52,782 nucleotides of DNA from Betaproteobacteria bacterium UBA5216 (GCA_002412495.1 DHVE01000017.1:1-52782), one strand, 5' to 3'. Shown: positions 33,481 to 42,363, counted from the stretch's first letter. The notes: generated by a model from the sequence alone, not told the origin. Made by a program: numbers and translations.

Positions 33481-34887
33481 ATGCACGCACGCACTTTATT
33501 CGACAAGTTATGGGACAGCCACGTCGTTTCTGAGCTGGGGAACAATCGTGCGTTGATCCATATCGACCGGCACGTGCTGCACGATCTCACCAGTCCGCAG
33601 GCGTTCGACGGACTGCGCCGCGCGGGTCGCGGCGTGCGTAATCCTGAACTCACCTTCGCGGTGCAGGATCACCTGGTGTCGACCGAGCGTGGCCGTACCG
33701 ATGAAACCGTGCCGGGCGGCGCGGCCTTGATACGCGCCCTGCGCGACAACGCGCGGCAATCGGGGATTCCGTTGTTCGACCTCGGCGATCCGCGGCAAGG
33801 CATCGTGCACGTGGTGGCGCCGGAGCAGGCCATCGCGTTGCCCGGCATGACGCTGGTGTGCGGCGACAGCCATACCTGCACGGTGGGTGCGCTGGGCGTC
33901 TACGCTTGGGGTATCGGCACCAGCGAAGTCGAGCATGTGCTCGCGACGCAAACGCTGGTGCAACAGAAGCCGCTGGGCATGCGTGTGTGTTTCGACGGCA
34001 GGTTGCAGGCGGGCGTGACGGCAAAAGACATGGTGCTTTACCTGATTGGCCGCATCGGCATCGGCGGCGCAACCGGGCACGCGCTGGAGTACGCGGGCGC
34101 GGCGGTGCGCGCGTTGGACATGGAAGCGCGCATGACCCTGTGCAACATGGCGATTGAGTGCGGCGCGCGCACCGCGCTGATCGAGCCGGATGACACGACC
34201 TTCGCCTACCTGCACGGTCGCGCGTACGCGCCCGTTGGCGTTGCCTGGGAACAGGCGCTGGCGGTTTGGCGCACGCTGCCTGGCGATGCCGGTGCGTTTT
34301 ATGAACGCGATATCGTGCTCGACGCCAGCGAGATTGCGCCGCAGATCACTTGGGGCACCACGCCGCACGACGTGGTGCGCGTCGATGGGCGCGTGCCGGA
34401 TCCGGCGCAACTTTCCAGCAACAGCGAACGGGCCGTGATACAGCGCGCGCTGGATTATATGGGACTGACGCCGGGCGCGCCCATCGAAGGGTTGCCGGTG
34501 CACCGGGTGTTTATTGGCTCATGCACCAATGGCCGCTTGCCGGACTTGCGCGAAGCCGCGCGCGTGGCGCACGGGCGGCACGTGGCCAGCGGCGTGCGCG
34601 CCATGGTGGTGCCGGGATCGATGAAGGTAAAACGGGACGCCGAAGCCGAAGGGCTGGACCGGATATTCATCGAGGCGGGCTTCGACTGGCGTGAACCGGG
34701 GTGCTCGATGTGCGCGGGCCTGAATGCCGACAAGGTGGGGCCGCGTGAACGCTGCGTCGCCACGTCGAACCGTAATTTTGAAGGACGGCAGGGCGTGCTC
34801 GCGCGAACGCATCTGGCGAGCCCCGCGATGGCCGCCGCCGCGGCAGTCACCGGAAAAATTACCGATGTGCGCCGTATGCTGAGCTGA
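33481..34887 (+). CDS. LeuC-like aconitase-family hydro-lyase, large subunit
   Basis: The start was chosen by homology (MHARTLFDKLWDSHVV); ATG 33469, overlapping the previous stop, is the alternative. The product is 468 residues. The iron-sulfur ligands are in GSCTNGRLPDL and GCSMCAGLNADKVG. VCGDSHTCTVGALG and ATSNRNFEGRQG are also present, as in 3-isopropylmalate dehydratase and dimethylmaleate hydratase large subunits. With no leuA or leuB nearby, a catabolic hydro-lyase is more likely than leucine synthesis. The small subunit follows four bases later. Confidence 0.93.
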   Translation: MHARTLFDKLWDSHVVSELGNNRALIHIDRHVLHDLTSPQAFDGLRRAGRGVRNPELTFAVQDHLVSTERGRTDETVPGGAALIRALRDNARQSGIPLFDLGDPRQGIVHVVAPEQAIALPGMTLVCGDSHTCTVGALGVYAWGIGTSEVEHVLATQTLVQQKPLGMRVCFDGRLQAGVTAKDMVLYLIGRIGIGGATGHALEYAGAAVRALDMEARMTLCNMAIECGARTALIEPDDTTFAYLHGRAYAPVGVAWEQALAVWRTLPGDAGAFYERDIVLDASEIAPQITWGTTPHDVVRVDGRVPDPAQLSSNSERAVIQRALDYMGLTPGAPIEGLPVHRVFIGSCTNGRLPDLREAARVAHGRHVASGVRAMVVPGSMKVKRDAEAEGLDRIFIEAGFDWREPGCSMCAGLNADKVGPRERCVATSNRNFEGRQGVLARTHLASPAMAAAAAVTGKITDVRRMLS

Positions 34888-34891
34888 TATC

Positions 34892-35518
34892 ATGGAACCC
34901 TTCATCACCATCACCGGCGTCGCTGCGCCGCTGTTACGCGCGGACATCAACACCGATGCGATTATCCCGATGCGCTGGCTGGTCACCGCCACGCGCGATG
35001 GACTGGGCAAGGGGTTGTTCAGCGAATGGCGCTACCGGCCTGACGGCAGCGAAGACCCTGAATTCGTGCTGAATCAACCGCTGTATCGCGCGGCGGGTAT
35101 TCTGATCGCCGGGGCCAACTTCGGCTGCGGCAGCTCGCGCGAACACGCGCCGTGGGCGCTGCTCGATTTCGGCATACGTTGCATCATCGCGCCCGGCTTT
35201 GCGAGTATTTTTTATGAAAACTGTCTGAAGAACGGCATACTCCCGGTAGTGTTGCCGCTGATAGACGTGGAAAATCTCGCGTCGCGACAGCGGGGCGCGT
35301 TGACCGTTGATCTTGTGACGCAATCCATTAGCGACGCCGACGGGCGCATTGCGGCGTTTGAGTTGGAGCCGTCGCGGCGTGCGGCGTTGCTGGAAGGGCG
35401 CGATGAAATTGATGACACGTTAAGTCACGCAGAAGCAATCGCGGTGTTTCAGGCGCGGGATCGCGAGCAGCGTCCTTGGGTGTGGGGAGGAAACAATCGG
35501 AAAAACGAATTTCGGTAG
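34892..35518 (+). CDS. LeuD-like aconitase-family hydro-lyase, small subunit
   Basis: The product is 208 residues with DINTDAIIPMRWL and the signature GANFGCGSSREHAPWAL, the swivelling domain of 3-isopropylmalate dehydratase-type enzymes. It pairs with the large subunit just upstream. The stop codon TAG (35516-35518) lies inside a palindromic repeat (GGTAGGTTGGGCT), so the last residues may have been changed by the repeat's arrival. The C-terminal tail is Asn-rich (WGGNNRKNEFR). Confidence 0.92.
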   Translation: MEPFITITGVAAPLLRADINTDAIIPMRWLVTATRDGLGKGLFSEWRYRPDGSEDPEFVLNQPLYRAAGILIAGANFGCGSSREHAPWALLDFGIRCIIAPGFASIFYENCLKNGILPVVLPLIDVENLASRQRGALTVDLVTQSISDADGRIAAFELEPSRRAALLEGRDEIDDTLSHAEAIAVFQARDREQRPWVWGGNNRKNEFR

Positions 35519-35628
35519 GTTGGGCTGAGCCTGCGAAGCCCAACACCAACCGGCGAGGCAAGTCGCGAATTTATTGCGAACGAAACGATGGTGGCGTTGG
35601 GCTTCGCAGGCTCAGCGCCAACCTACCA
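35514..35628. repeat. Palindromic repeat, TAGGTTGGGCT type, copy 2
   Basis: The left arm 35514-35547 and right arm 35594-35628 are inverse complements over about 33 bp, with a one-base length difference in the middle (GGGCT against GGCGCT). The left arm matches copy 1 at 3234-3265. It overlaps the LeuD-like stop and ends 29 bases before the next start, so it may attenuate transcription within the operon. Confidence 0.9.
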
Positions 35629-35656
35629 TTTTTATCAAGGTAATCAGGAGAACATT

Positions 35657-37039
35657 TTGGGCATCACTCAGGACATTTGCGAAATCATGCAGGGCATCGG
35701 TTACCAAGACCTCGGCGCCAATTGTATTGCGCGCGTAAAGCGCGCGATCAAGGACGGACTGGCGGTGGCGGTGGCGGGGGCCGATCAAGCGCCGATCAAG
35801 ATCGCCGCGGCACATGTGGCGGATTACGGCGCGACGCCCAAATCGTCGGTGTGGGGGCACGGCTTCAAAACGTCGCCCACCTACGCGGCGTTGGTCAACG
35901 GCATGGCGACGCATGTGCTGGATTTCGAGCCGATGTGGAGTCCGCCCACGCATTCGGTATCGCCCACGGTGCCGGTGGCGTTTGCGCTGGCGGAGGCCTA
36001 TGGCTATACGGGCAAACAAATTGTCACGGCAGTGGCGAAGGGGATCGAGATACAGGGGCGCATGCAGTACGCGGGCAATCAATATGTGCCGGAAGAATTG
36101 CCTTTTCATCCGCCGGGCGTGTCGGGCGTGGTGGGCGCGGCGGTGACGGCGGGGCATTTGCTGAAACTCAACACCGATCAGTTGCGCCACGCGATAGGCA
36201 TCGCCGGTTCGCGCATGGGCACGATACTCGCCAATATCGGTTCGATGACCAAGAGCACGCACTGCGGCAACGCGGGCGCGTCGGGACTGGACGCGGCGCT
36301 GCTGGCGCGACGCGGCTTTACCGCGAACAAGGATGTATTCGAGGCGCACAAGGGCATCATCGAAGCGTTCTATGCGAAAGGGTTTGATAAAAAGCGCTTT
36401 CTCGCATTCGGCAAGCCGTATCGTATTGTCAATCCGGGGCACTCGATCAAGATGTTCCCGTCGCAGTACGCCACGCATTTCGCCATCACCGCCGGACTGG
36501 AGATGCACGCCAAGGTGGGCGATCTGAAGCGCATACGCAAGGTGGCCATGCGCGGGCCGGTAATGAATTACATCGACCGCGCCGCGCCGGTGTCGGGGCT
36601 CGCTGGCAAATTCAGTTTGCAGTACACCGCCGCCGCTGCGTTGCTGGATGGTAGTGTGAAAATCGATACCTTTACCGATAAACGGCGCTTTCGCGCGGAC
36701 ATGGTGGCCATGCTGGGCAAGATCAAGCTCACGCAGGATGCGTCGATTCCCAATGATCTGCACGACATGCGCATCGAAATCACGGTGACCATGGACGACG
36801 GTGCGGCGCATCAGGTGGTGTGCAAGGGGCCGAAGGGCACGTGGGGCATGCCGCCGTTGCGGGACGAAGATCATCGCGTCAAACTTGAAGATTGCTTCAG
36901 CCGCGTGTTGTCCGGTGCGAAGGTAGATGAAGTGCTTACGAATCTGGATCGCATTGAACGGCAAAGTGCGGATGGTGTGCGGGACATTCTGAAAATCATC
37001 GCCGGCAAGAAAAAAGCCGGTAAGTCACGTAGTAAATAA
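35657..37039 (+). CDS. MmgE/PrpD family protein
   Basis: TTG 35657 has AGGAG seven bases upstream, and the frame before it crosses a repeat. The product is 460 residues. The D..D..H block reads LDFEPMWSPPTHSVSPTVP, and the block that is GWH in relatives reads LPFHPPGVSGVVGAA. The Lys block is SMTKSTHCGNAGASG. A basic tail (GKKKAGKSRSK) ends the protein. It is likely a hydro-lyase or isomerase working with the lyase and LeuCD-like proteins upstream, and it lies 14 bases ahead of a Bug gene. Confidence 0.9.
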   Translation: MGITQDICEIMQGIGYQDLGANCIARVKRAIKDGLAVAVAGADQAPIKIAAAHVADYGATPKSSVWGHGFKTSPTYAALVNGMATHVLDFEPMWSPPTHSVSPTVPVAFALAEAYGYTGKQIVTAVAKGIEIQGRMQYAGNQYVPEELPFHPPGVSGVVGAAVTAGHLLKLNTDQLRHAIGIAGSRMGTILANIGSMTKSTHCGNAGASGLDAALLARRGFTANKDVFEAHKGIIEAFYAKGFDKKRFLAFGKPYRIVNPGHSIKMFPSQYATHFAITAGLEMHAKVGDLKRIRKVAMRGPVMNYIDRAAPVSGLAGKFSLQYTAAAALLDGSVKIDTFTDKRRFRADMVAMLGKIKLTQDASIPNDLHDMRIEITVTMDDGAAHQVVCKGPKGTWGMPPLRDEDHRVKLEDCFSRVLSGAKVDEVLTNLDRIERQSADGVRDILKIIAGKKKAGKSRSK

Positions 37040-37053
37040 TCATTTAAAAACAT

Positions 37054-38025
37054 ATGCTTATGAATGTATTTCGGAGATCGTTACTGGGCGTATCGGCCGT
37101 ACTATTCGTGGCGCCCGCAATGGCTGCTTACCCGGACAAGTCCATCCGCTTCATCGTGCCGCAAGCCGCGGGCGGCTCCACCGACATCCTGTCGCGCACC
37201 ATCGGCCAGAAACTAAGCGAGGCGCTGGGCCAGCCCGTGGTGATGGACAACCGGCCGGGCGCGAACGGTATCGTTGGTGTGGACATGGTGGCCAAGTCGC
37301 AGGCGGATGGTTACACCCTGGTCGCGGGCGGCACCGGCACGATTGCGATCAACGTGAGTCTCTACAGCAAGATTCCCTATGACCCGATTCGCGATTTTGC
37401 GCCGGTGGTCAACTTCGCGTATTCCACCAGCGTGCTGGTGGTGCATCCGTCGGTGGCGGCCAAGACCATTGCCGAGTTGATCGCGCTGGCAAAAGCAAAG
37501 CCCGGCGAACTGCGTTACGCCTCGGCGGGTAACGGCAGCTCGCCGCATTTATCGGCGGAAGTATTCAAGTCCATGGCCGGCGTTAACGTGGTGCATGTGC
37601 CCTACAAGGGCAGCACGCCCGGCGTGACGGCGACGGTCACGGGCGAGGCGGCAATGATGTTCACCGGTATTGCGTCCGCGCTGGCGCATATCAAATCGAA
37701 CCGGCTGCGCGCCTTGTCGGTGAACGGTCCCCGGCGCTCGCCGGCGTTGCCGGATGTGCCGACCGCCGCGGCCTCAGGATTACCCGGATTCGAAGTGGAT
37801 TTCTGGATCGGCATGCTCGCGCCCGCAGGCACGCCCGTGCCCGTGGTGAACCGGCTGAATGCCGAAGTAAATCGCATCCTCGCGCAGGACGACGTGAAAT
37901 CCCGTTTGGTCGCGCTGGGCACCGATGTGATCGGCGGCTCCGCGCAATCGTTCGCCGATTTGATCAAGAGCGATGTTGCGCGTTGGGGCAAGGCGATCAA
38001 GGCGTCGGGGGCGAAGGCGGACTGA
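37054..38025 (+). CDS. Bug family periplasmic substrate-binding protein
   Basis: The product is 323 residues (or 321 from the in-frame ATG at 37060), with a short signal peptide ending APAMA. The body has YPDKSIRFIVPQAAGGSTD, MDNRPGANGIVG, QADGYTLV, IPYDPIRDF and HVPYKGSTPGV. It is the last gene of the lyase-LeuCD-PrpD set, so its ligand may be that pathway's substrate. It converges on another Bug gene 18 bases away. Confidence 0.94.
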   Translation: MLMNVFRRSLLGVSAVLFVAPAMAAYPDKSIRFIVPQAAGGSTDILSRTIGQKLSEALGQPVVMDNRPGANGIVGVDMVAKSQADGYTLVAGGTGTIAINVSLYSKIPYDPIRDFAPVVNFAYSTSVLVVHPSVAAKTIAELIALAKAKPGELRYASAGNGSSPHLSAEVFKSMAGVNVVHVPYKGSTPGVTATVTGEAAMMFTGIASALAHIKSNRLRALSVNGPRRSPALPDVPTAAASGLPGFEVDFWIGMLAPAGTPVPVVNRLNAEVNRILAQDDVKSRLVALGTDVIGGSAQSFADLIKSDVARWGKAIKASGAKAD

Positions 38026-38043
38026 ACGGCCCGCATTGTCGGA

Positions 38044-39018
38044 TCAGTTTTTCTTCAGCCCCAACTGTGTCAGCAGTTTGTCCCAGCGCGGAATCTCCTG
38101 CGCAATGCGTTCGCGCAGTTGCTCCGGCGTGCTGCCTTGCGGCTCGGTGCCTGCCGCGATAAACCGCTCGCGCACTTCCGGCGATGCGATAGCGGCTACG
38201 ATGCCTCGATTCAGTTTGTCTATAATCGGCGCGGGCGTGGCGTGTGGCGCGGCGACGGAATGCCAAGTGCTCATTTCGTAACCGGTGACGCCTTGTTCGC
38301 TGATGGTCGGCACGTCGGGCAATATCATGGAGCGCTTGAGGGTCGATACGCCGAGTGTGCGCAGGCGTCCGGTTTTGACGTACTGCACGCCGGCGCCGAT
38401 GGCTTCGAACACAAACTGGATTTGTCCGCCGAACAGATCGGTGGCGGCGGGGGCGCTGCCTTTGTAAGCGACATGCACCGCGTCGATGCCCGCCATCGAG
38501 ACGAACATGGCTGCCGCCAGATGCGAGGTGCTGCCGGTGCCCGCCGAGCCGTAGTTCAGCGAGCCCGGTTTTTGTTTGGCTGCCGTGATCAGATCCTTGA
38601 GGGAGTTCAGACCGGAACCGTTACGCGCCAGTATCAGATAGGGCACCGTCGCCACCGCGGTCACCGGCGCGAAATCACGCAGCGCGTTATAGGCCGGCCG
38701 GGCCGCGAGCAAGGGGCTGCTGACCATCGCCCCCGCGCTACAAAGACAAAGCGTGTAGCCATCGGGCGCGGATTTCGCCACCAGTTCCGCGCCGAGCATG
38801 CCGCCCGCGCCGCCGCGATTGTCGACCACCACGGTTTGTCCAACGCGATCACCCAGGCCTTGCGCCACCATGCGCCCGACCATGTCGATGGTGCCGCCGG
38901 GCGGGAAAGGCACGATGAGGCGTATCGGCCGGACGGGATACGGTTGTGTTTGCGCGAATGATGGCAATGCGAACATCCACGCGGCTGCCGCAACTCCACA
39001 TAATGTTGATCGATGCAT
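38044..39018 (-). CDS. Bug family periplasmic substrate-binding protein
   Basis: The product is 324 residues with a signal peptide ending LPSFAQ. Landmarks are YPVRPIRLIVPFPPGGTID, VDNRGGAGGMLG, APDGYTLC, ARPAYNALRDF and HVAYKGSAPAA. The LPYDP motif is replaced by PAYNALRD. It stands alone on the minus strand, convergent with one Bug gene and divergent from the Asp-box protein 151 bases away. Confidence 0.93.
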   Translation of the reverse strand: MHRSTLCGVAAAAWMFALPSFAQTQPYPVRPIRLIVPFPPGGTIDMVGRMVAQGLGDRVGQTVVVDNRGGAGGMLGAELVAKSAPDGYTLCLCSAGAMVSSPLLAARPAYNALRDFAPVTAVATVPYLILARNGSGLNSLKDLITAAKQKPGSLNYGSAGTGSTSHLAAAMFVSMAGIDAVHVAYKGSAPAATDLFGGQIQFVFEAIGAGVQYVKTGRLRTLGVSTLKRSMILPDVPTISEQGVTGYEMSTWHSVAAPHATPAPIIDKLNRGIVAAIASPEVRERFIAAGTEPQGSTPEQLRERIAQEIPRWDKLLTQLGLKKN

Positions 39019-39169
39019 GATGTGTTCACTGTACGTGACAGCATTGGTTCACGTCAACGCGCTTGACCCACTATTGGCGCACTACTAGACTTGGTTCTGC
39101 CTGTAGTCGCCGCTTCCTTCCTTCTTTCAATTCGCAATTACACTATTCGCTTTTTCACGGGAATTCATC

Positions 39170-40252
39170 ATGGCTGATGCTCAACCAACACGCGTGTTCG
39201 CGGGCGGCGCTTATTTCACCCTGAAAAACGGCACCCGCTACCTGGGTGGATTTTTTCGCAAGACGCTTGACGGCGCCTTTTGCGATTCGCCGTGGGAGGC
39301 GCTGAGCAAGGGTTTGCCGGAACATGTCGAGGCGCGCGTGATTGTGTTTCATCCGACGAACCGCGACGTCATTTACGCCGGCACGCAGGATGGCCCGTAT
39401 CGCAGCACCGATGGCGGCGACACGTGGGAGCGCCTCGGGTTTCCGGAGCGCGGCATTGTGATCTGGTCGCTGGTGTTTCACCCGACGCGCCCCAAGGTGA
39501 TGTATGCGGGGGCCGCGCCGGTGGGCTTGTATCGCAGTGAAGATGGCGGTGACAACTGGATCAGGTTGCCTGCCGCGTTTGACCCCGGCCATTGCCCGAT
39601 GGGTTTTCCCACGCGCACCATCGGCATCGCCGCCGACGCCGGGCGACCCGATGACGTTTACGCGGCGCTGGAAGTCAGCGGTGTGTTGCGCAGCAGCGAC
39701 GGCGGCGAAACGTGGACGGATTTGTCCGAGCCGCTGATTCGGCTCGCCGATCAGCCCCATTTGAAAAGCCGGCTGGGGAGCAGCACCGATGCGTCGGGCA
39801 TGCTCGATTCGCATGCGATCACCGTGAGTTCGGCGAGTTCAGGCAATCCGTTTCTGGCAGTGCGTATGGGCATTTTCCGCAGTGCTGATCGCGGAGCCAC
39901 GTGGAAGGACATCGAAGTCGGCCGTTATTCGCCGATGACCTATTGCCGCGATGTGATGGTGTCGCCACACGATCCGCGCGTGTTGTATGCGTGCCTGTCG
40001 GCCTCGTCGCGCGGCAAGGTGGGGTCGCTGTACCGCAGCGATGACGTGGGGGCATCCTGGCGCCGTGTCGATCATGGCTTCACGGCCAACGCGACCATGA
40101 TGTCGTCGGCGGTGCATCCACGCGATGCGGCCACGGTGTGCTGCGTGTCGCGCTGCGGGCAAGTGTTCGCCACCACCGATACGGGGGCGTCTTGGCGAGA
40201 GTCGCAGTTGCCAGCGGATGTAAAGGATGTGTTCGCGGTGGCGTGCGGGTAG
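39170..40252 (+). CDS. Asp-box (BNR/sialidase-like) beta-propeller protein
   Basis: The product is 360 residues and has six Asp boxes (S/T-x-D-x-G-x-T/S-W) at about 79-86, 123-130, 175-182, 238-245, 290-297 and 335-342, for example STDGGDTW and SSDGGETW. Spacing of about 45-60 residues fits a beta-propeller of the VPS10/photosystem-stability-factor (YCF48) kind. No signal peptide is seen. No sialidase Arg triad can be assigned, so the common label glycosyl hydrolase would be unsupported. Neighbours are Bug genes. Confidence 0.85.
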   Translation: MADAQPTRVFAGGAYFTLKNGTRYLGGFFRKTLDGAFCDSPWEALSKGLPEHVEARVIVFHPTNRDVIYAGTQDGPYRSTDGGDTWERLGFPERGIVIWSLVFHPTRPKVMYAGAAPVGLYRSEDGGDNWIRLPAAFDPGHCPMGFPTRTIGIAADAGRPDDVYAALEVSGVLRSSDGGETWTDLSEPLIRLADQPHLKSRLGSSTDASGMLDSHAITVSSASSGNPFLAVRMGIFRSADRGATWKDIEVGRYSPMTYCRDVMVSPHDPRVLYACLSASSRGKVGSLYRSDDVGASWRRVDHGFTANATMMSSAVHPRDAATVCCVSRCGQVFATTDTGASWRESQLPADVKDVFAVACG

Positions 40253-40565
40253 GTTGTTTTTTCCTGACTTCGCAATTCGCCACCACCGGTTATTCCCGGA
40301 TCGAGTCCAGTGCTGCCGGAGTCGGTTTCGACTACCCCGATTACGCTGTGCCGTTGGGGTAGTTTTTGCGTCATCACGCGCGTTGTGGATGGCCCGCGCT
40401 CAACAGGACGAACGGCGCGTTTGCGTAAGGTTCGAATAAGTCCCTTTGGCGATTGGTCGGGGGATCCGTGGTTGGATCATGCAGTGTCCGCTGCGATGTG
40501 CGGTGCAGCGATGGTGTGCTGCCTGCATCGCGGGATTTCGCGGAGCTGAGTGTTAAAATCCACGA
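40253..40565. other. Intergenic region without supported gene
   Basis: These 313 bases hold short frames on both strands that have no start signal or family-like sequence. A CAACAGGACGAACGG stretch near 40398-40412 resembles part of a REP-type element, but no partner arm is found. Nothing else is seen apart from the leader of the next Bug gene. Confidence 0.4.
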
Positions 40566-41558
40566 ATGAAATGCGTCGTCTTGCGTCATCGTCCGTGGCA
40601 AAAAGTTCTCGCGGCCAGTGCAATCTGCTGGGCGGGCGTGACGTGCGCGCAGAATGCGCCGTCGGGGGCCGCGCAGTTCTATCCCGTCAAACCCATACGC
40701 ATCAACAGCGCGCCGCCGGGCGCGGGCGGCGATTTTTCCGCGCGCGTGATCGCGCAGGCGCTGACGGCGAATCTCGGTCAGCCGGTGATAGTTGAAAACC
40801 GCGGCGGCTATGCCTCCATCGATGCGGTGATCAAGGCGCCGCCCGACGGCTACAACCTGCTGGTGTATGGCAGCACGGTGTGGACGGTGCCGCTGCTGGA
40901 GGCGGCGTCGTGGGACGTGCATCGCGATCTGGCGCCGGTGGCGTTGCTCAACAGCGCACCGAGCGCAATCGTGGTTCACCCCTCACTGCCGGTGCGCGAC
41001 ATCAAGTCGTTGATTGCCCTGGGCAAGGCGCGGCCGGGCGATCTTAATTATGGCTCGGCGCCGCTGGGTTCATCGCAACATCTGGCGGCGGAGTTATTCA
41101 AATCGATGGCGGGTGTAACCATCGTCAATGTGCCATACAAAAGCAGCGGCGCGGCGCAGATTGGTTTGCTGAGTGGCGAAGTGCATATGACGTTTCCGCC
41201 GATGGGTTCCATCGCGCCGCACCTGAAGACGGGCCGCGCGCGCGTGCTGGCGGTGGCGAGTGCGCAGCCTTCCGCGTTTTTGCCGGGTGTGCCAACGGTG
41301 GCGGCGTCGGGCCTGCCGGGGTATGAGTTCGCGACGGTGATTGCGTTGTTCGCGCCGGCGGGCACGCCGGATGCGCTGGTGACGCGCCTCAATCAGGAAG
41401 TGGCGCGCGTGTTGAACCGCCCGGACATCCGGCAACGGTTTCTGAATGAAGGCCTCGAGGCGGCGGGCGGCCCCGTGGAACAACTCACCACGACCATACG
41501 CACGGAGACGGCGCGCTTCGCGAAGCTGATCAAGGATGCAGGCATCCGCGTGCGGTAA
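40566..41558 (+). CDS. Bug family periplasmic substrate-binding protein
   Basis: The product is 330 residues with a signal peptide ending GVTCAQ. The mature start is FYPVKPIRINSAPPGAGGDF, followed by VENRGGYASID (an altered NRPGA loop), PPDGYNLL, ASWDVHRDL in place of LPYDP, and NVPYKSSGAAQ in place of HVPYKG. These departures resemble the copy at 30093-31052, with which it shares the GGDF/AGDF opening. An alpha/beta hydrolase follows at 52 bases, as it precedes in that other locus. Confidence 0.92.
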   Translation: MKCVVLRHRPWQKVLAASAICWAGVTCAQNAPSGAAQFYPVKPIRINSAPPGAGGDFSARVIAQALTANLGQPVIVENRGGYASIDAVIKAPPDGYNLLVYGSTVWTVPLLEAASWDVHRDLAPVALLNSAPSAIVVHPSLPVRDIKSLIALGKARPGDLNYGSAPLGSSQHLAAELFKSMAGVTIVNVPYKSSGAAQIGLLSGEVHMTFPPMGSIAPHLKTGRARVLAVASAQPSAFLPGVPTVAASGLPGYEFATVIALFAPAGTPDALVTRLNQEVARVLNRPDIRQRFLNEGLEAAGGPVEQLTTTIRTETARFAKLIKDAGIRVR

Positions 41559-41610
41559 AATGCAACAGCATGTGAAAAAATAATCGTTTAAAAACAAACA
41601 CCTATAATCA

Positions 41611-42363
41611 ATGAAGCTCTCGACGAAAACAGCAGGCAACGGCGCACCGCTGGTATTACTGCACGGCGGCATGGGATCGATCAATCACTGGCATCGCAAC
41701 TTCGATGTGTTGGCGAAACATTTCACCGTGCATGCGCTTGATCTGCCCGGTTATGGCGAATCACCGACGGTGCCGAAGGACATGCCGAACGACGACTACG
41801 TGGCGCTGGTGGTCGATGCGCTTAACGCAACGGTGCCCACCGGCTCGTTTCACCTCGCCGGTTTTTCATTTGGCGGCATTATTTCAGCGTTGTGCGCGGC
41901 GCAGATGGGCACGCGTGTCGATAAATTGTCGTTGATGGGACCGGGCGGCTTTAAACGCGGCGCGGTGCTCGATCTGAAAAAGATTCCGCGCGCGAGCGAG
42001 GGCGTGCAGGCCATGCGCGAGGCGTTGCGTTACAACCTGGAAGTAATGATGTGCCGTGGCCCGGTCACCGACGAAACCATTGATCTGCATCTCGCCAATG
42101 TGCAGCGCACGCGATTTGACGGCCGGCATTTCAGTCTGACGCCGGGGTTGCTGGCGAATTGCCTGAAGCAGATGACGTGTCAGGTGCAGGTGATTTGGGG
42201 CGAGGCCGACGCGCTGTGCCAGCCCACCATCCAGCCACGCATCGATGAAGTGCGCGTGGCGATGCCCGGCATACGCGTGGATGTGATTCCCGATCGGGGG
42301 CACTGGATCCAATACGACGCGGCGGACGAGGTAAATCGCCTGATGCTGGAGTTTCTGAAGTAG
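41611..42363 (+). CDS. Alpha/beta hydrolase
   Basis: The product is 250 residues with a complete catalytic set: oxyanion block LLHGGMGS, LDLPGYGES, nucleophile elbow G-F-S86-F-G-G, an acid in WGEADAL and a late DRGHWIQYD with the catalytic His. This pattern matches meta-cleavage-product hydrolases and related esterases. It is not closely similar to the HYVIDDYTDPW pair elsewhere in the window. It is the last gene of a Bug-hydrolase pair. Confidence 0.91.
   Translation: MKLSTKTAGNGAPLVLLHGGMGSINHWHRNFDVLAKHFTVHALDLPGYGESPTVPKDMPNDDYVALVVDALNATVPTGSFHLAGFSFGGIISALCAAQMGTRVDKLSLMGPGGFKRGAVLDLKKIPRASEGVQAMREALRYNLEVMMCRGPVTDETIDLHLANVQRTRFDGRHFSLTPGLLANCLKQMTCQVQVIWGEADALCQPTIQPRIDEVRVAMPGIRVDVIPDRGHWIQYDAADEVNRLMLEFLK

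Noticed and set aside
33481..35518. LeuCD as leucine biosynthesis genes
   Set aside because: No leuA or leuB is nearby and the pair sits with a C-C lyase, MmgE/PrpD and Bug genes; a catabolic role fits better.
35612..36964. 450-codon minus frame opposite an MmgE/PrpD gene
   Set aside because: Same reason: the plus strand carries the family blocks, and the minus translation is Arg/His-rich and featureless.
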